Shown here piece by piece: positions 55,847-64,000 of a stretch of DNA of 64,000 bases; the stretch's first letter is position 1; the number at the start of each line of letters is the position of its first letter. Origin of the DNA: Algicola sp. (GTDB lineage Bacteria > Bacteroidota > Bacteroidia > Flavobacteriales > Flavobacteriaceae); contig JAAEZN010000002.1 of assembly GCA_018222835.1 (NCBI GenBank), forward strand, positions 30,914 through 94,913, given 5' to 3'. The notes below the pieces were generated by a model. It ran no database searches. It saw nothing but the letters and a program-made list of their open reading frames with translations, and was not told where the DNA came from. The position numbers and the translations under genes are program-made.

Positions 55847-56224
55847 TTAGGCAGTCTGAACAGGTCTTAGATGTTCCTGTTCGCTATCTGTAAACAATCG
55901 TGATTTGATGACAAATCGGAGTCCCAATGGAATTTCCAAACTAAAGCTCGCACCACGACCGGTAGTTACGTCCACGGTGAGTTGGGTATGTTTCCAATAT
56001 TCGAACTGATCCTTGCTCATATAAAAATCACAACCATGTATGTTGCCCAACTTTACATCATTTTCATTGAGCATTAATTCCCCTTTGGGGAAACACATTG
56101 GCGAAGAGCCGTCACAGCAACCTCCGCTTTGGTGGAACATGAGTTCGCCATGGCGTTCCCTTAATTGGTCGATAATTTTAATGGCATTGTCCGTTACCAG
56201 TACACGTTCTACCATGTTTTCCAT
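55847..56224 (-). CDS. DUF779 protein paired with aldehyde dehydrogenase
   Basis: 125 residues with the DUF779 core: KIIDQLRERHGELMFHQSGGCCDGSSPMCF (in part), GNIHGCDFYMSKDQFEYWK, and RGASFSLEIPLGLRFVIKSR. The Cys-rich GGCC segment near residue 36 and the later conserved Cys suggest a metal or redox role; this is inference. DUF779 genes sit next to AldB/ExaC-type aldehyde dehydrogenases in many bacteria. It starts one base after the ALDH stop. Confidence 0.9.
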   Translation of the reverse strand: MENMVERVLVTDNAIKIIDQLRERHGELMFHQSGGCCDGSSPMCFPKGELMLNENDVKLGNIHGCDFYMSKDQFEYWKHTQLTVDVTTGRGASFSLEIPLGLRFVIKSRLFTDSEQEHLRPVQTA

Positions 56225-56225
56225 T

Positions 56226-57749
56226 TTAGAAAAAGCCCAATTTGTTCTTGTCGTAAGAAATCAACATGTTCTTGGTCTGTGTATAGTGGCTGAGCATCAT
56301 TTTATGATTTTCTCTTCCGATACCAGACTTTTTATATCCCCCAAATGGTGCGTGGGCAGGATAATTGTGGTAGCAGTTCACCCAAACACGGCCAGCTTCT
56401 ATCTGTCTTGATATTTTGTAGGCTTGGTGCATGTCGCGTGTCCAGACCCCTGCACCTAATCCGTATAAGGTGTCGTTTGCAATTTCTAGGGCTTCTGCCT
56501 CATCCTTAAAGGTGGTCACACAAACTACTGGGCCAAAAATCTCTTCTTGGAACACGCGCATTTTGTTGTTTCCTTTCAAAATAGTGGGTTGTATGTAATA
56601 TCCACCTTCCAGTCCTTCGTTGTATGCGGCCTCACCACCTGCCAATACTTCGCATCCTTCTTCCTTGCCTATTTGGATATAGTTCAAAATTTTCTCGAAC
56701 TGATCGTTGGATGCTTGAGCTCCCATCATGGTAGTTGGATCTAAAGGATGTCCTAATTTAATGGCCTTGGTGCGTTCCACAACTCGTTCAATGAACTTGT
56801 CATAAATACTTTCCTGTACCAAGATCCTGGATGGACATGTGCATACTTCACCTTGATTCAAGGCAAACATAACAGCGCCTTCCAAACATTTATCAAAGAA
56901 TTCGTCATCGGCGTCCATAATGCTTTCAAAGAAAACATTGGGTGATTTGCCTCCCAACTCCAATGTTACCGGAATTATGTTTTTAGAAGCATATTGCATG
57001 ATCAACTGCCCAGTGGTGGTTTCTCCTGTAAAGGCAATTTTTTTGATTCTAGGGCTGGATGCCAATGGCTTTCCGGCTTCGAGTCCAAAACCATTTACGA
57101 TGTTTAGGACACCCGCAGGTAGAATATCTTCGATAAGTTCCATCAAAATTAATATGCCGACTGGGGTTTGTTCCGCAGGTTTGAGGACTACGCAGTTGCC
57201 TGCGGCCAACGCTGGCGCCAATTTCCAAGCTGCCATCAAAATAGGAAAGTTCCAAGGGATGATCTGTCCAACGACCCCTAGTGGTTCCATTATATTCATG
57301 GAAACAGTATTGGAGTCCAATTCGCTTACCGACCCTTCTTCCGCGCGAATTACTCCCGCGAAGTATCTAAAGTGATCTATGGCCAAAGGCATATCCGCTG
57401 CGCGGGTCTCTCGCAATGCTTTACCGTTGTCCCAGGTCTCGGCCCTGGCCAAGACCTCTAGATTGTTCTCCATAACATCCGCAATCTTTAGCAGTAGATT
57501 GCTACGGAAAGTGGCAGAGGAATTGTTCCACTCTGGTGCCGCGGCCCAGGCGGCATCAATGGCTTTGTCCACATCTTCAGAGGTGGACCGTGCAATTTTG
57601 GTAAATGCATTTCCATCTACGGGTGAAATGTTGTCAAAATATTCCCCTTTGGTCGGTGGAGTCCATTTTCCACCGATGTAATTTTCATACTGGTCTTTGA
57701 ACTTTGGTTTTTCCAAAACACTGCGTTCAGTTGTTTGTACGTTGCTCAT
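56226..57749 (-). CDS. Aldehyde dehydrogenase (AldB/ExaC type)
   Basis: 507 residues. It oxidises an aldehyde to the acid with NAD(P). Catalytic Glu264 in LELGGKSPN and Cys303 in [11 protein letters not shown], the NAD site in [11 protein letters not shown], and [20 protein letters not shown] near 163. Close to the AldB/ExaC type, with likely substrate acetaldehyde or similar, and usually linked with alcohol oxidation. The partner DUF779 gene follows immediately, and the AraC gene at 57963 is divergent, so it likely controls this pair. Confidence 0.93.
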   Translation of the reverse strand: MSNVQTTERSVLEKPKFKDQYENYIGGKWTPPTKGEYFDNISPVDGNAFTKIARSTSEDVDKAIDAAWAAAPEWNNSSATFRSNLLLKIADVMENNLEVLARAETWDNGKALRETRAADMPLAIDHFRYFAGVIRAEEGSVSELDSNTVSMNIMEPLGVVGQIIPWNFPILMAAWKLAPALAAGNCVVLKPAEQTPVGILILMELIEDILPAGVLNIVNGFGLEAGKPLASSPRIKKIAFTGETTTGQLIMQYASKNIIPVTLELGGKSPNVFFESIMDADDEFFDKCLEGAVMFALNQGEVCTCPSRILVQESIYDKFIERVVERTKAIKLGHPLDPTTMMGAQASNDQFEKILNYIQIGKEEGCEVLAGGEAAYNEGLEGGYYIQPTILKGNNKMRVFQEEIFGPVVCVTTFKDEAEALEIANDTLYGLGAGVWTRDMHQAYKISRQIEAGRVWVNCYHNYPAHAPFGGYKKSGIGRENHKMMLSHYTQTKNMLISYDKNKLGFF

Positions 57750-57962
57750 AATACATGTGGTTTATATTAATTTTTATGTTTGCTTGCAACACTTCTTAAG
57801 TTGCTGATTCTAAAAGTATTGATTTTGAACCCCGTACATCTGACGTATCCTATTAATAACATGACCAATCCTCTTTGTTTTTGTATTTTTAACAAAATAT
57901 GACGCTATAATTTTTATATTTAGTAAGTATTTATATAATATATTAAGGAGTAGGTATTTTAT
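57750..57962. promoter_or_regulatory. Divergent control region of ALDH and AraC genes
   Basis: 213 bases, AT-rich, between divergent genes. Contains GCAAC-9-GTTGC (57795-57813), a candidate site for the AraC regulator. AAGGAG at 57945-57950, 12 bases before the AraC ATG, resembles a Shine-Dalgarno site. Confidence 0.5.
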
Positions 57963-58874
57963 ATGCAGTTGCCAGAGAAATTTTTTAAAGAGAGAAAGCT
58001 TGAGCATTTAGTTGAGAATCAAACATCCTATACGTTGAACAATGCCTCTATGCATGTTTTTGAGACACATTTACAGGCGGAAAAAGTACTTCTTCAGTTT
58101 GATCAGCCTGTTCTTGCTTCTATGCTAATTGGCAAAAAGGTAATGCATTTGCGAGATAAGAAATCCTTCAACTTTCTGCCGGGCGAATCCTTGATTCTTC
58201 CTTCTAATGAAGTTATGTGTATTGATTTTCCAGAAGCGGACCAAGAGAATCCGACACGCTGCTTGGCCATGGCCATTTCCGATGAAAAAATAAATAAGGT
58301 TATCAACTTGATGAACGAAGTAATGCCCAAGCACGATGGTACCGAATGGGCATTGATGGATTACAACTACCACTTTACCAACGATACCAGTATTTACGGA
58401 ATTATCCAAAGGTTGTTGTACTTGTTCACGGAAAACCATCCGTCTAAGGATTATTTTGTGGACAATATGCTTCAGGAATTGATTATTCGCATTTTGCAGG
58501 GCAATACACGTGAAAAATATACACAAAATTCCTCCAAAATAAGCTCGAACAATAGGTTGGCCTATGTAATCGAACATATTTCGCAGCACTTGCACGAGTC
58601 TTTATCCGTTAGCGACCTGAGTAAAAAGGCTTGCATGAGCGAATCGCACTTCCACAAAACTTTTAAGGAAGAATTAGGGGTGACGCCGATTGATTACATT
58701 AACAGTGAGCGCATAAAAATGGCCATCGACCTTTTAAAAGATCCCGATAGAAAAATAAAGGAAATATATTTGGAATGTGGATTTGAGAACCGTTCGTATT
58801 TCAACCGTTTGTTCAAGCGAAAAATTCATGTTTCGCCAGGGGAATACCAATCCAAATTCACAAAATCCTCCTAG
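57963..58874 (+). CDS. AraC-family transcriptional regulator of the ALDH pair
   Basis: 303 residues. An N-terminal effector part (about 1-185) with cupin-like strands ([38 protein letters not shown]), and a C-terminal AraC domain of about 100 residues ([32 protein letters not shown], then [35 protein letters not shown], each in part). Divergent from the aldehyde dehydrogenase, so it likely senses the aldehyde or alcohol and switches on that pair. Its 3' end overlaps cysS by 4 bases on the opposite strand. Confidence 0.92.
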   Translation: MQLPEKFFKERKLEHLVENQTSYTLNNASMHVFETHLQAEKVLLQFDQPVLASMLIGKKVMHLRDKKSFNFLPGESLILPSNEVMCIDFPEADQENPTRCLAMAISDEKINKVINLMNEVMPKHDGTEWALMDYNYHFTNDTSIYGIIQRLLYLFTENHPSKDYFVDNMLQELIIRILQGNTREKYTQNSSKISSNNRLAYVIEHISQHLHESLSVSDLSKKACMSESHFHKTFKEELGVTPIDYINSERIKMAIDLLKDPDRKIKEIYLECGFENRSYFNRLFKRKIHVSPGEYQSKFTKSS

Positions 58875-60352
58875 TTTACGCTAAAAGTGGTGCCGTCCTT
58901 GCCATCTTTGATCTGGATACCCAATTCAACCAATTGATCTCTGATTTTATCAGAAGTAGCAAAGTCCTTTTTTGCCCGTGCCTCATTCCTAATATCGATC
59001 AATAATTCCATAACACCGCTCAATGTATTGGAGTCGTCTTTGGTAATGGATTGATTTTCAATACCGAGAACATCGTAAACAAAAGCGTTTAGGGTGCATG
59101 TCAGCTCATCCTTGTCCTCAGAAGATATGGTTTCTTTGTCTTCTTTGATCAGGTTGATATGCTTTACGGCATCGAACAGTTGGGCGATCAATATAGGGGT
59201 GTTGAAATCGTCGTTCATGGCATCGTAACATCTCTGTTTCCACGCTGCGATATCAAAATCTGATTTGTCCCCGGTCTTTAGACCGTCGATTCCATCCAAT
59301 GCATCCATTAAACGATTGTACCCTTTTTCAGAGGCTTGCAGTGCCTCGTCACTAAGATCCAAAATACTTGTGTAATGGGCCTGCATCATAAAAAAGCGAA
59401 CAACGGCAGGGGTGTAGGGCTTGCTCAAAATAGTATTGTTGCCACTAAATATTTCGGAGGGGTAAATATTGTTGTCCGTGGATTTGGACATTTTTTTACC
59501 GTTCAGGGTCAACATATTGGCATGCATCCAATAATTTACAGGGGATTTCCCTGTGCTGGCTTCTGCCTGTGCAATTTCACACTCGTGGTGCGGAAACTTA
59601 AGGTCCATTCCGCCACCATGAATATCAAAAGTTTCCCCCAAATATTTGGTGCTCATGGCGGTACACTCCAAATGCCATCCTGGGAAACCATCGCCCCAAG
59701 GCGAAGGCCATCTCATAATGTGCTGAGGCTCCGCTTTTTTCCAAAGTGCAAAATCCTGTGGGTTTCTTTTCTCGTCCTGGGCGGTTAGTTCGCGTGTGTT
59801 GGTGATCATATCTTCCAACTTTCTGCCGCTCAATTTGCCGTAGTCGTGGTCTTGGTTAAACTTGACCACATCAAAATATACCGATCCATTTGCCTCGTAG
59901 GCAAATCCTTTCTCTAGGATGTCCTTGATGATCTCTATCTGCTCAATAATGTGGCCTGTTGCCGTTGGCTCAATGCTGGGGGGCAGCAGGTTCAATTTTT
60001 GAATTGTATTGTGGAAATCCACGGTGTAACGTTGCACTACTTCCATGGGTTCTATTTGCTCTAGTTTGGCCTTTTTTGCAATCTTGTCCTCGCCTTCATC
60101 TGCATCGTTCTCCAAGTGTCCGGCATCTGTAATGTTTCGTACATACCTTACTTTGTACCCTAAATGTTTAAGGTATCTAAAAATCATGTCAAAGGACATA
60201 AACGTGCGGCAGTTGCCCAGGTGCACGTTGCTGTAAACGGTGGGACCGCATACATACATACCGACATGTCCATCGTTAATGGGTTCGAATAGGTCTTTTT
60301 TTCCTGTAAGTGAATTATGTATTCGTACTGGTTGGTGTTTATAAAGTGGCAT
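58871..60352 (-). CDS. cysS: Cysteinyl-tRNA synthetase
   Basis: 493 residues. It charges tRNA-Cys. Class I features: zinc ligand Cys35 with the HIGH-type His44-Leu-Gly-Asn47 ([15 protein letters not shown]), further zinc ligands in WHLECTAMS and [10 protein letters not shown], and KMSKS at residues 287-291. The C-terminal helical domain ends at the [11 protein letters not shown] tail. It starts 13 bases after the folE stop, so is co-transcribed with it. Its 3' end overlaps the convergent AraC gene by 4 bases. Confidence 0.97.
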   Translation of the reverse strand: MPLYKHQPVRIHNSLTGKKDLFEPINDGHVGMYVCGPTVYSNVHLGNCRTFMSFDMIFRYLKHLGYKVRYVRNITDAGHLENDADEGEDKIAKKAKLEQIEPMEVVQRYTVDFHNTIQKLNLLPPSIEPTATGHIIEQIEIIKDILEKGFAYEANGSVYFDVVKFNQDHDYGKLSGRKLEDMITNTRELTAQDEKRNPQDFALWKKAEPQHIMRWPSPWGDGFPGWHLECTAMSTKYLGETFDIHGGGMDLKFPHHECEIAQAEASTGKSPVNYWMHANMLTLNGKKMSKSTDNNIYPSEIFSGNNTILSKPYTPAVVRFFMMQAHYTSILDLSDEALQASEKGYNRLMDALDGIDGLKTGDKSDFDIAAWKQRCYDAMNDDFNTPILIAQLFDAVKHINLIKEDKETISSEDKDELTCTLNAFVYDVLGIENQSITKDDSNTLSGVMELLIDIRNEARAKKDFATSDKIRDQLVELGIQIKDGKDGTTFSVN

Positions 60353-60365
60353 TAATCTTTTAGGA

Positions 60366-61049
60366 TTAAAATTCGGTTTCTAGTTTAATGTAGTCCAAAA
60401 ATTCCCTTCGCGTAGCTTCTTCTTTAAATTTTCCGCCATATTCTGCGGTTACGGTACTACTTTCTATATCGCGTATTCCACGGGAGTTAACGCACAGGTG
60501 TTTGGCATCGATAACGCAGGCAACGTCCTCTGTGTCCAAAACTTTCTGGAGTTCTTTGACTATTTGGATATTCAGGCGCTCCTGAACTTGTGGACGTTTT
60601 GCGAAATAATCCACAATACGGTTCATTTTGGATAGACCAACAACGGTGCCGTTGGAGATATAGGCAATATGGGCCCTACCAACAATGGGCAACAAATGGT
60701 GCTCGCAAGTGGAGTACACTACAATGTTTTTTTCCACCAACATTTCACCGTATTTGTACTTATTATCAAAAGTTGATGATTTTGGTTTTCTATCTGGGTG
60801 CAAACCACCAAAGATTTCCTTTACGTACATTTTGGCCACACGTTTTGGTGTGCCCTTCAGGCTGTCGTCATCCAAATCAAGACCGAGGGTAAGCATAATT
60901 TCTCTTACATTGCTCTGTATCCTCTCGATTTTCTCATCATCGCTCAAGACAAAAGCATCTTCTCTCATCGGTGTATCGGTGGATGATGATCCTACATGAT
61001 CTTCACCTCTTTGATCGTGTTGTTCTTCCAAAGTTTGCTCAAGTTTCAT
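60366..61049 (-). CDS. folE: GTP cyclohydrolase I
   Basis: 227 residues. It converts GTP to dihydroneopterin triphosphate, the first step of folate and pterin synthesis. Zinc ligands Cys115 and His118 ([19 protein letters not shown]) and Cys186 ([12 protein letters not shown]) are present, making it a normal type IA enzyme, with a 40-residue polar extension at the N-terminus. A minus-strand TATCTTTG at 61070-61077 suits a -7 element 20 bases before the ATG. Confidence 0.97.
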   Translation of the reverse strand: MKLEQTLEEQHDQRGEDHVGSSSTDTPMREDAFVLSDDEKIERIQSNVREIMLTLGLDLDDDSLKGTPKRVAKMYVKEIFGGLHPDRKPKSSTFDNKYKYGEMLVEKNIVVYSTCEHHLLPIVGRAHIAYISNGTVVGLSKMNRIVDYFAKRPQVQERLNIQIVKELQKVLDTEDVACVIDAKHLCVNSRGIRDIESSTVTAEYGGKFKEEATRREFLDYIKLETEF

Positions 61050-61069
61050 AGCTGTTACTTAAAGAGAGC

Positions 61070-61077
61070 AAAGATAT
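61070..61077 (-). promoter_or_regulatory. folE-cysS promoter -7 element
   Basis: TATCTTTG on the minus strand matches TAnnTTTG, 20 bases before the folE ATG. No clear -33 element. Confidence 0.5.
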
Positions 61078-61182
61078 ACATTAATGACCGATTTAACATC
61101 TGGTATAGGGGGTTTGACAACATAAATTATTGTTAAGGCAAATACCGCGATACTTTTATAATGCTCAAACCTACAGTCTTTT

Positions 61183-62985
61183 ATGTTTAAATCAATCTCA
61201 AAGACCTTACTTCTATTGTTATTTTGGCAAAATATGCAAGCGCAGGTTGTCCAGGATTGTACAGATGCTATTCCTATCTGTTATAATACTCCTATCAATG
61301 GCGGAACCAATGGTTTTGGCATCGACGACTTTTATGGGGCAAGCTCCAGCGGGTGCTTGGAACAGACGACTACTGGTGCCATTGAGTCCAACTCGTCTTG
61401 GTACAGGTTCAGGACCGCAGAAGCTGGTCAATTGGGCTTTAATATAGGCCATAATAGTAATGAGGATTGGGATTTTGCACTATATCGAGCTACAGACTGT
61501 AATAATTTGGGGGAGCCTATTAGATGTAACTTTTTTGATAATAGTGAGGGAACCAGTTTTATTGGAGTGGGGGAAGATCCTACGGGCGATGTAGATTCGG
61601 TACATTTTGAAGATTGGGTGCAAGTACAAGCAGGGGAGGATTACTACCTCTTTATTAATAATTTCAGTAATGTAAATTCTGGTTTTTCCATACAGTTTAC
61701 AGGAAATATTTGGTTGGATTACCCCAATACGGCCTTGGATTGTTCAATTGTAAGTAATCTGCTTGGACCGCCAATAGCTGCTTGCGAAGGCGAGAATGTG
61801 GTTTTGGATGCTACTACTTCTGGAGCTTTGGGGTATGAGTGGTATATGGATACGGGCAGTGGTTTTCAACTAATTTCTGGTGCTACAAATTCTGTTTATA
61901 CCGTACAGGCATCGGCCCAATATCGGGTGGTGGTTTCAACAATGAGCGGTAACGAAATAAGTGATGTTCAAGTAGGCTTTAATGAGGTTCCGGTGACGGG
62001 AGTGCTTGTAGATGAATCCATTTGTTATGGTTTCGATACCGTTTTTGATCTTGGCATAAAAGACTCAGAGGCACTTGGAGCCATGGAGCCACAAGATGTA
62101 ATGGTGAGTTATCATTCCTCTCAACTAGATGCCGAAGCGGGTGTTAATGCTTTGGACAAAGAATATGTGCCTATTGGCGGCTCAGAGAATATTTACGTCA
62201 GGACGACCTCTTTGTCCAACCCAGATTGCTACGATGTGGGCCAAAGTTTTACATTAAATGCCATTGAGACTCCGGTGTTGACTTTTGAAGAGCAGGCAGT
62301 GATCTGCGAAGCGGTGGGTGTCTTGGAAATAGGGGAAACAGCACCTGACCCCAATTACGATTACCAATGGGAATCTGGAGAGAATACACCTTCTTTAATG
62401 GTGTCTCAGGAGGGAGATTATACACTGACCGTGACACATGGGTCTAATGGTGCCATTTGTCAAACAGTGAGGACCATTTCGGTATCCTTGTCGAGTGTGC
62501 CGGTTATTTCCAGCATCGATATAGAGGATATGAGTGTGAACAATACCGTAACCATCAATACAGAAACCTCCGGAACCTATGAGTTTAGTTTAGATGACGG
62601 GGATTTTCAGGACAGTAACGTTTTTGAAGGCGTAGCCCCGGGTGTACACAGGGTAACCATGCGGGATCCTTATGGTTGTGGAGAAGTTCAAGAAGATATT
62701 GTTGTGGTCGGGTTTATGCCCATTTTTTCACCTAATGGCGATGTGTTGAACGAAACTTGGCAAATCGAGGGGCTCTCTACCTTAAATGCACCTATTGTTA
62801 CCATATATGATCGCTACGGGAAACTTATAAAACAGATGACGGAGTTCGACCCCGGATGGGACGGAAGCTTTAATGGAAAACCTTTGCCTTCTACCGACTA
62901 TTGGTTTAAACTATCCTATGTTGATGATAGCGGAAACAGGACCTACGCCAAATATTTACAAAGTCACTTTTCCTTGAGGCGGTAG
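61183..62985 (+). CDS. Secreted T9SS type-B sorting-domain protein
   Basis: 600 residues. An N-terminal signal (LLLLLFWQNMQAQ), then a domain of about 160 residues with an early ICYNTPINGG and a WYRFRTAEAGQLGFNIGH-like strand set, then Ig- or PKD-like repeats (LEIGETAPDPNYDYQWESGENTP type, about 370-430), and a C-terminal T9SS type-B domain of about 90 residues (FSPNGDVLNETW, VTIYDRYGKLIKQM, WDGSFNGKPLPSTDYWFKL). The C-terminal domain routes the protein through the T9SS to the cell surface. A paralogue follows. Confidence 0.93.
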   Translation: MFKSISKTLLLLLFWQNMQAQVVQDCTDAIPICYNTPINGGTNGFGIDDFYGASSSGCLEQTTTGAIESNSSWYRFRTAEAGQLGFNIGHNSNEDWDFALYRATDCNNLGEPIRCNFFDNSEGTSFIGVGEDPTGDVDSVHFEDWVQVQAGEDYYLFINNFSNVNSGFSIQFTGNIWLDYPNTALDCSIVSNLLGPPIAACEGENVVLDATTSGALGYEWYMDTGSGFQLISGATNSVYTVQASAQYRVVVSTMSGNEISDVQVGFNEVPVTGVLVDESICYGFDTVFDLGIKDSEALGAMEPQDVMVSYHSSQLDAEAGVNALDKEYVPIGGSENIYVRTTSLSNPDCYDVGQSFTLNAIETPVLTFEEQAVICEAVGVLEIGETAPDPNYDYQWESGENTPSLMVSQEGDYTLTVTHGSNGAICQTVRTISVSLSSVPVISSIDIEDMSVNNTVTINTETSGTYEFSLDDGDFQDSNVFEGVAPGVHRVTMRDPYGCGEVQEDIVVVGFMPIFSPNGDVLNETWQIEGLSTLNAPIVTIYDRYGKLIKQMTEFDPGWDGSFNGKPLPSTDYWFKLSYVDDSGNRTYAKYLQSHFSLRR

Positions 62986-63103
62986 GAGGGAGAATAATCC
63001 GTTTATCGATAAACTGCAAATTTCTCGGATAAAAACATACTAAAGTGGTGGGTTAGGGAGTTATACAGGTTATAAATAGAATAACCTTTAGCCCCAAAAT
63101 TCT

Positions 63104-64000
63104 ATGAGAGCTCTACTTAGTGCTGTCTGTTGTTTTTTTCTATTTCAAATGACAGGCGCACAAAACTCACCAGACTGTAGAACAGCAATTCCTGTTTGTG
63201 CCGATGCACCTATCTTGGGAACCACCGACGGAAGCGGGGATATCGACGATTTTGACCCAGAAGTAATAACCCAGACCGGGTGTTTGGAAAAAGGAAGTGT
63301 GAGTTCTGCAAATATAGAGAACAATACAGGCTGGTTTGTATTTAGGGCAGGTACGGATGGCCAAATTGGATTTGATATTGAAGCATTGCCGGTTAACCCC
63401 GGAGGCCCGATAACAGCAGAATGGGATTTTTCACTATATGGCCCTTTTGATGAAACCTCTAATGAAAGCTTTTGTACCATAATCGGTGATGGCAGTGCCC
63501 AACCGATTCGCTGCAATTACGAATACAACGACACAGGTTTTACCGGAATCGGGGTAAATCCTGTGGATGGTCGAGAAGGGGCTCCCTTTGTTAAATCGAG
63601 CCAAAACACTTACGATGAATGGTTGAATGTGACCGCTGGAGAAATCTACTATTTATATATTAACAACTACAACACAAATTTTGATGATGAGCCCGAAGAT
63701 TTTATCCTTACGTTTACAGGGTCTTCTGTAGATGCTGATCAGGACAATGCATTGGACTGTACGCTCCGGGATCAATTTTTAGGGTTTGATATTGTTGCTT
63801 GTGAAGGAGATCCGGATATTACCTTGTCTGCTTTAAACTCTCCTGCGGGTTCTAATATAACTTCCGTAGAATGGAGTGTGGACTATGATGACGATGGGGT
63901 TATTGATGCTACTTTACCTGGGACAGGGTCTTTCGGTGCTGAGTTAGTGGTTTCAAGTCCTGATTCAGGAAGATATTATGTTGAAATTGAATGGCCTTTT
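63104..64000 (+). CDS. Secreted protein paralogous to the previous one, N-terminal part
   Basis: The gene runs off the window end; 299 codons are open with no stop. Signal peptide VCCFFLFQMTGAQ, then a domain matching residues 20-190 of the protein at 61183: CRTAIPVCADAPILGTTDGSGDIDDF, a TGWFVFRAGTDGQIGFDIE strand set, and LYINNYNTNFDDEP near 185. After that comes ACEGDPDITLSAL, parallel to ACEGENVVLDATT, and an Ig-like stretch with VDYDDDGVIDATL. A T9SS C-terminal domain is likely beyond the window but cannot be seen. Confidence 0.9.
   Translation, partial: MRALLSAVCCFFLFQMTGAQNSPDCRTAIPVCADAPILGTTDGSGDIDDFDPEVITQTGCLEKGSVSSANIENNTGWFVFRAGTDGQIGFDIEALPVNPGGPITAEWDFSLYGPFDETSNESFCTIIGDGSAQPIRCNYEYNDTGFTGIGVNPVDGREGAPFVKSSQNTYDEWLNVTAGEIYYLYINNYNTNFDDEPEDFILTFTGSSVDADQDNALDCTLRDQFLGFDIVACEGDPDITLSALNSPAGSNITSVEWSVDYDDDGVIDATLPGTGSFGAELVVSSPDSGRYYVEIEWPF

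Overview
The window comes from a Bacteroidota chromosome, almost certainly family Flavobacteriaceae; a Muricauda/Allomuricauda-like genus is a guess. Signs are a SusC/SusD pair, proteins with the type IX secretion (T9SS) type-B C-terminal domain, a fused SecDF, a polyphosphate-type ROK glucokinase, DUF5916, DUF2911 and DUF6588 families, a tmRNA whose tag reads GENNYALAA, and promoters of the TTG...TAnnTTTG type. No phage, insertion sequence, CRISPR array, rRNA or tRNA gene was seen. The single RNA gene is ssrA (tmRNA).

Layout. 1-5.7 kb: the end of a SusC transporter, its SusD lipoprotein, and a DUF5916 outer-membrane protein. 5.7-11.4 kb: a small accessory cluster with a trypsin-like protease, two paralogous secreted YD-like repeat proteins on either side of a membrane-embedded AraC regulator, and a beta-lactamase-fold serine hydrolase. 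11.4-16 kb: a gene-poor AT-rich stretch, then an S41 and an M61 peptidase on the minus strand, next to tmRNA. 16.4-20.2 kb: repeat-like elements, a saccharopine-dehydrogenase-like enzyme and small membrane or hypothetical proteins. 20.2-25.7 kb: a five-gene minus-strand operon for TonB-dependent metal (probably iron) uptake, with a pair of inverted Fur-like boxes around its promoter. 25.8-30.4 kb: kdsA, three tandem copies of a small outer-membrane protein family, and typA.

30.5-42.1 kb: a DUF6503 lipoprotein, ppgK, an orphan ftsE, a DUF3137/LemA pair, a 1007-residue TPR protein coupled to a beta-barrel protein, an amidohydrolase lipoprotein and a DUF2911 protein. 42.3-52.1 kb: core genes asnB, gyrB, mdh and secDF with strong terminators. 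52.2-55.8 kb: a minus-strand run of yidD, lgt, a DUF192 lipoprotein, a GNAT acetyltransferase and a tandem ABC ATPase with a degenerate first domain. 55.8-58.9 kb: an aldehyde dehydrogenase/DUF779 pair divergent from an AraC regulator. 58.9-61 kb: folE-cysS. 61-64 kb: two tandem large secreted proteins, the second cut by the window end.

Most of the window is ordinary flavobacterial housekeeping and envelope biology. The best candidate for an undescribed system is the 5.7-11.4 kb cluster. Its proteins are predicted to lie outside the cytoplasm or in the membrane, and its only regulator is built into the membrane, which suggests sensing and processing of an extracellular polymer or peptide. The twin Fur-like boxes are the clearest new regulatory observation. 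All family calls were made by eye from protein sequence and were not confirmed by database search.
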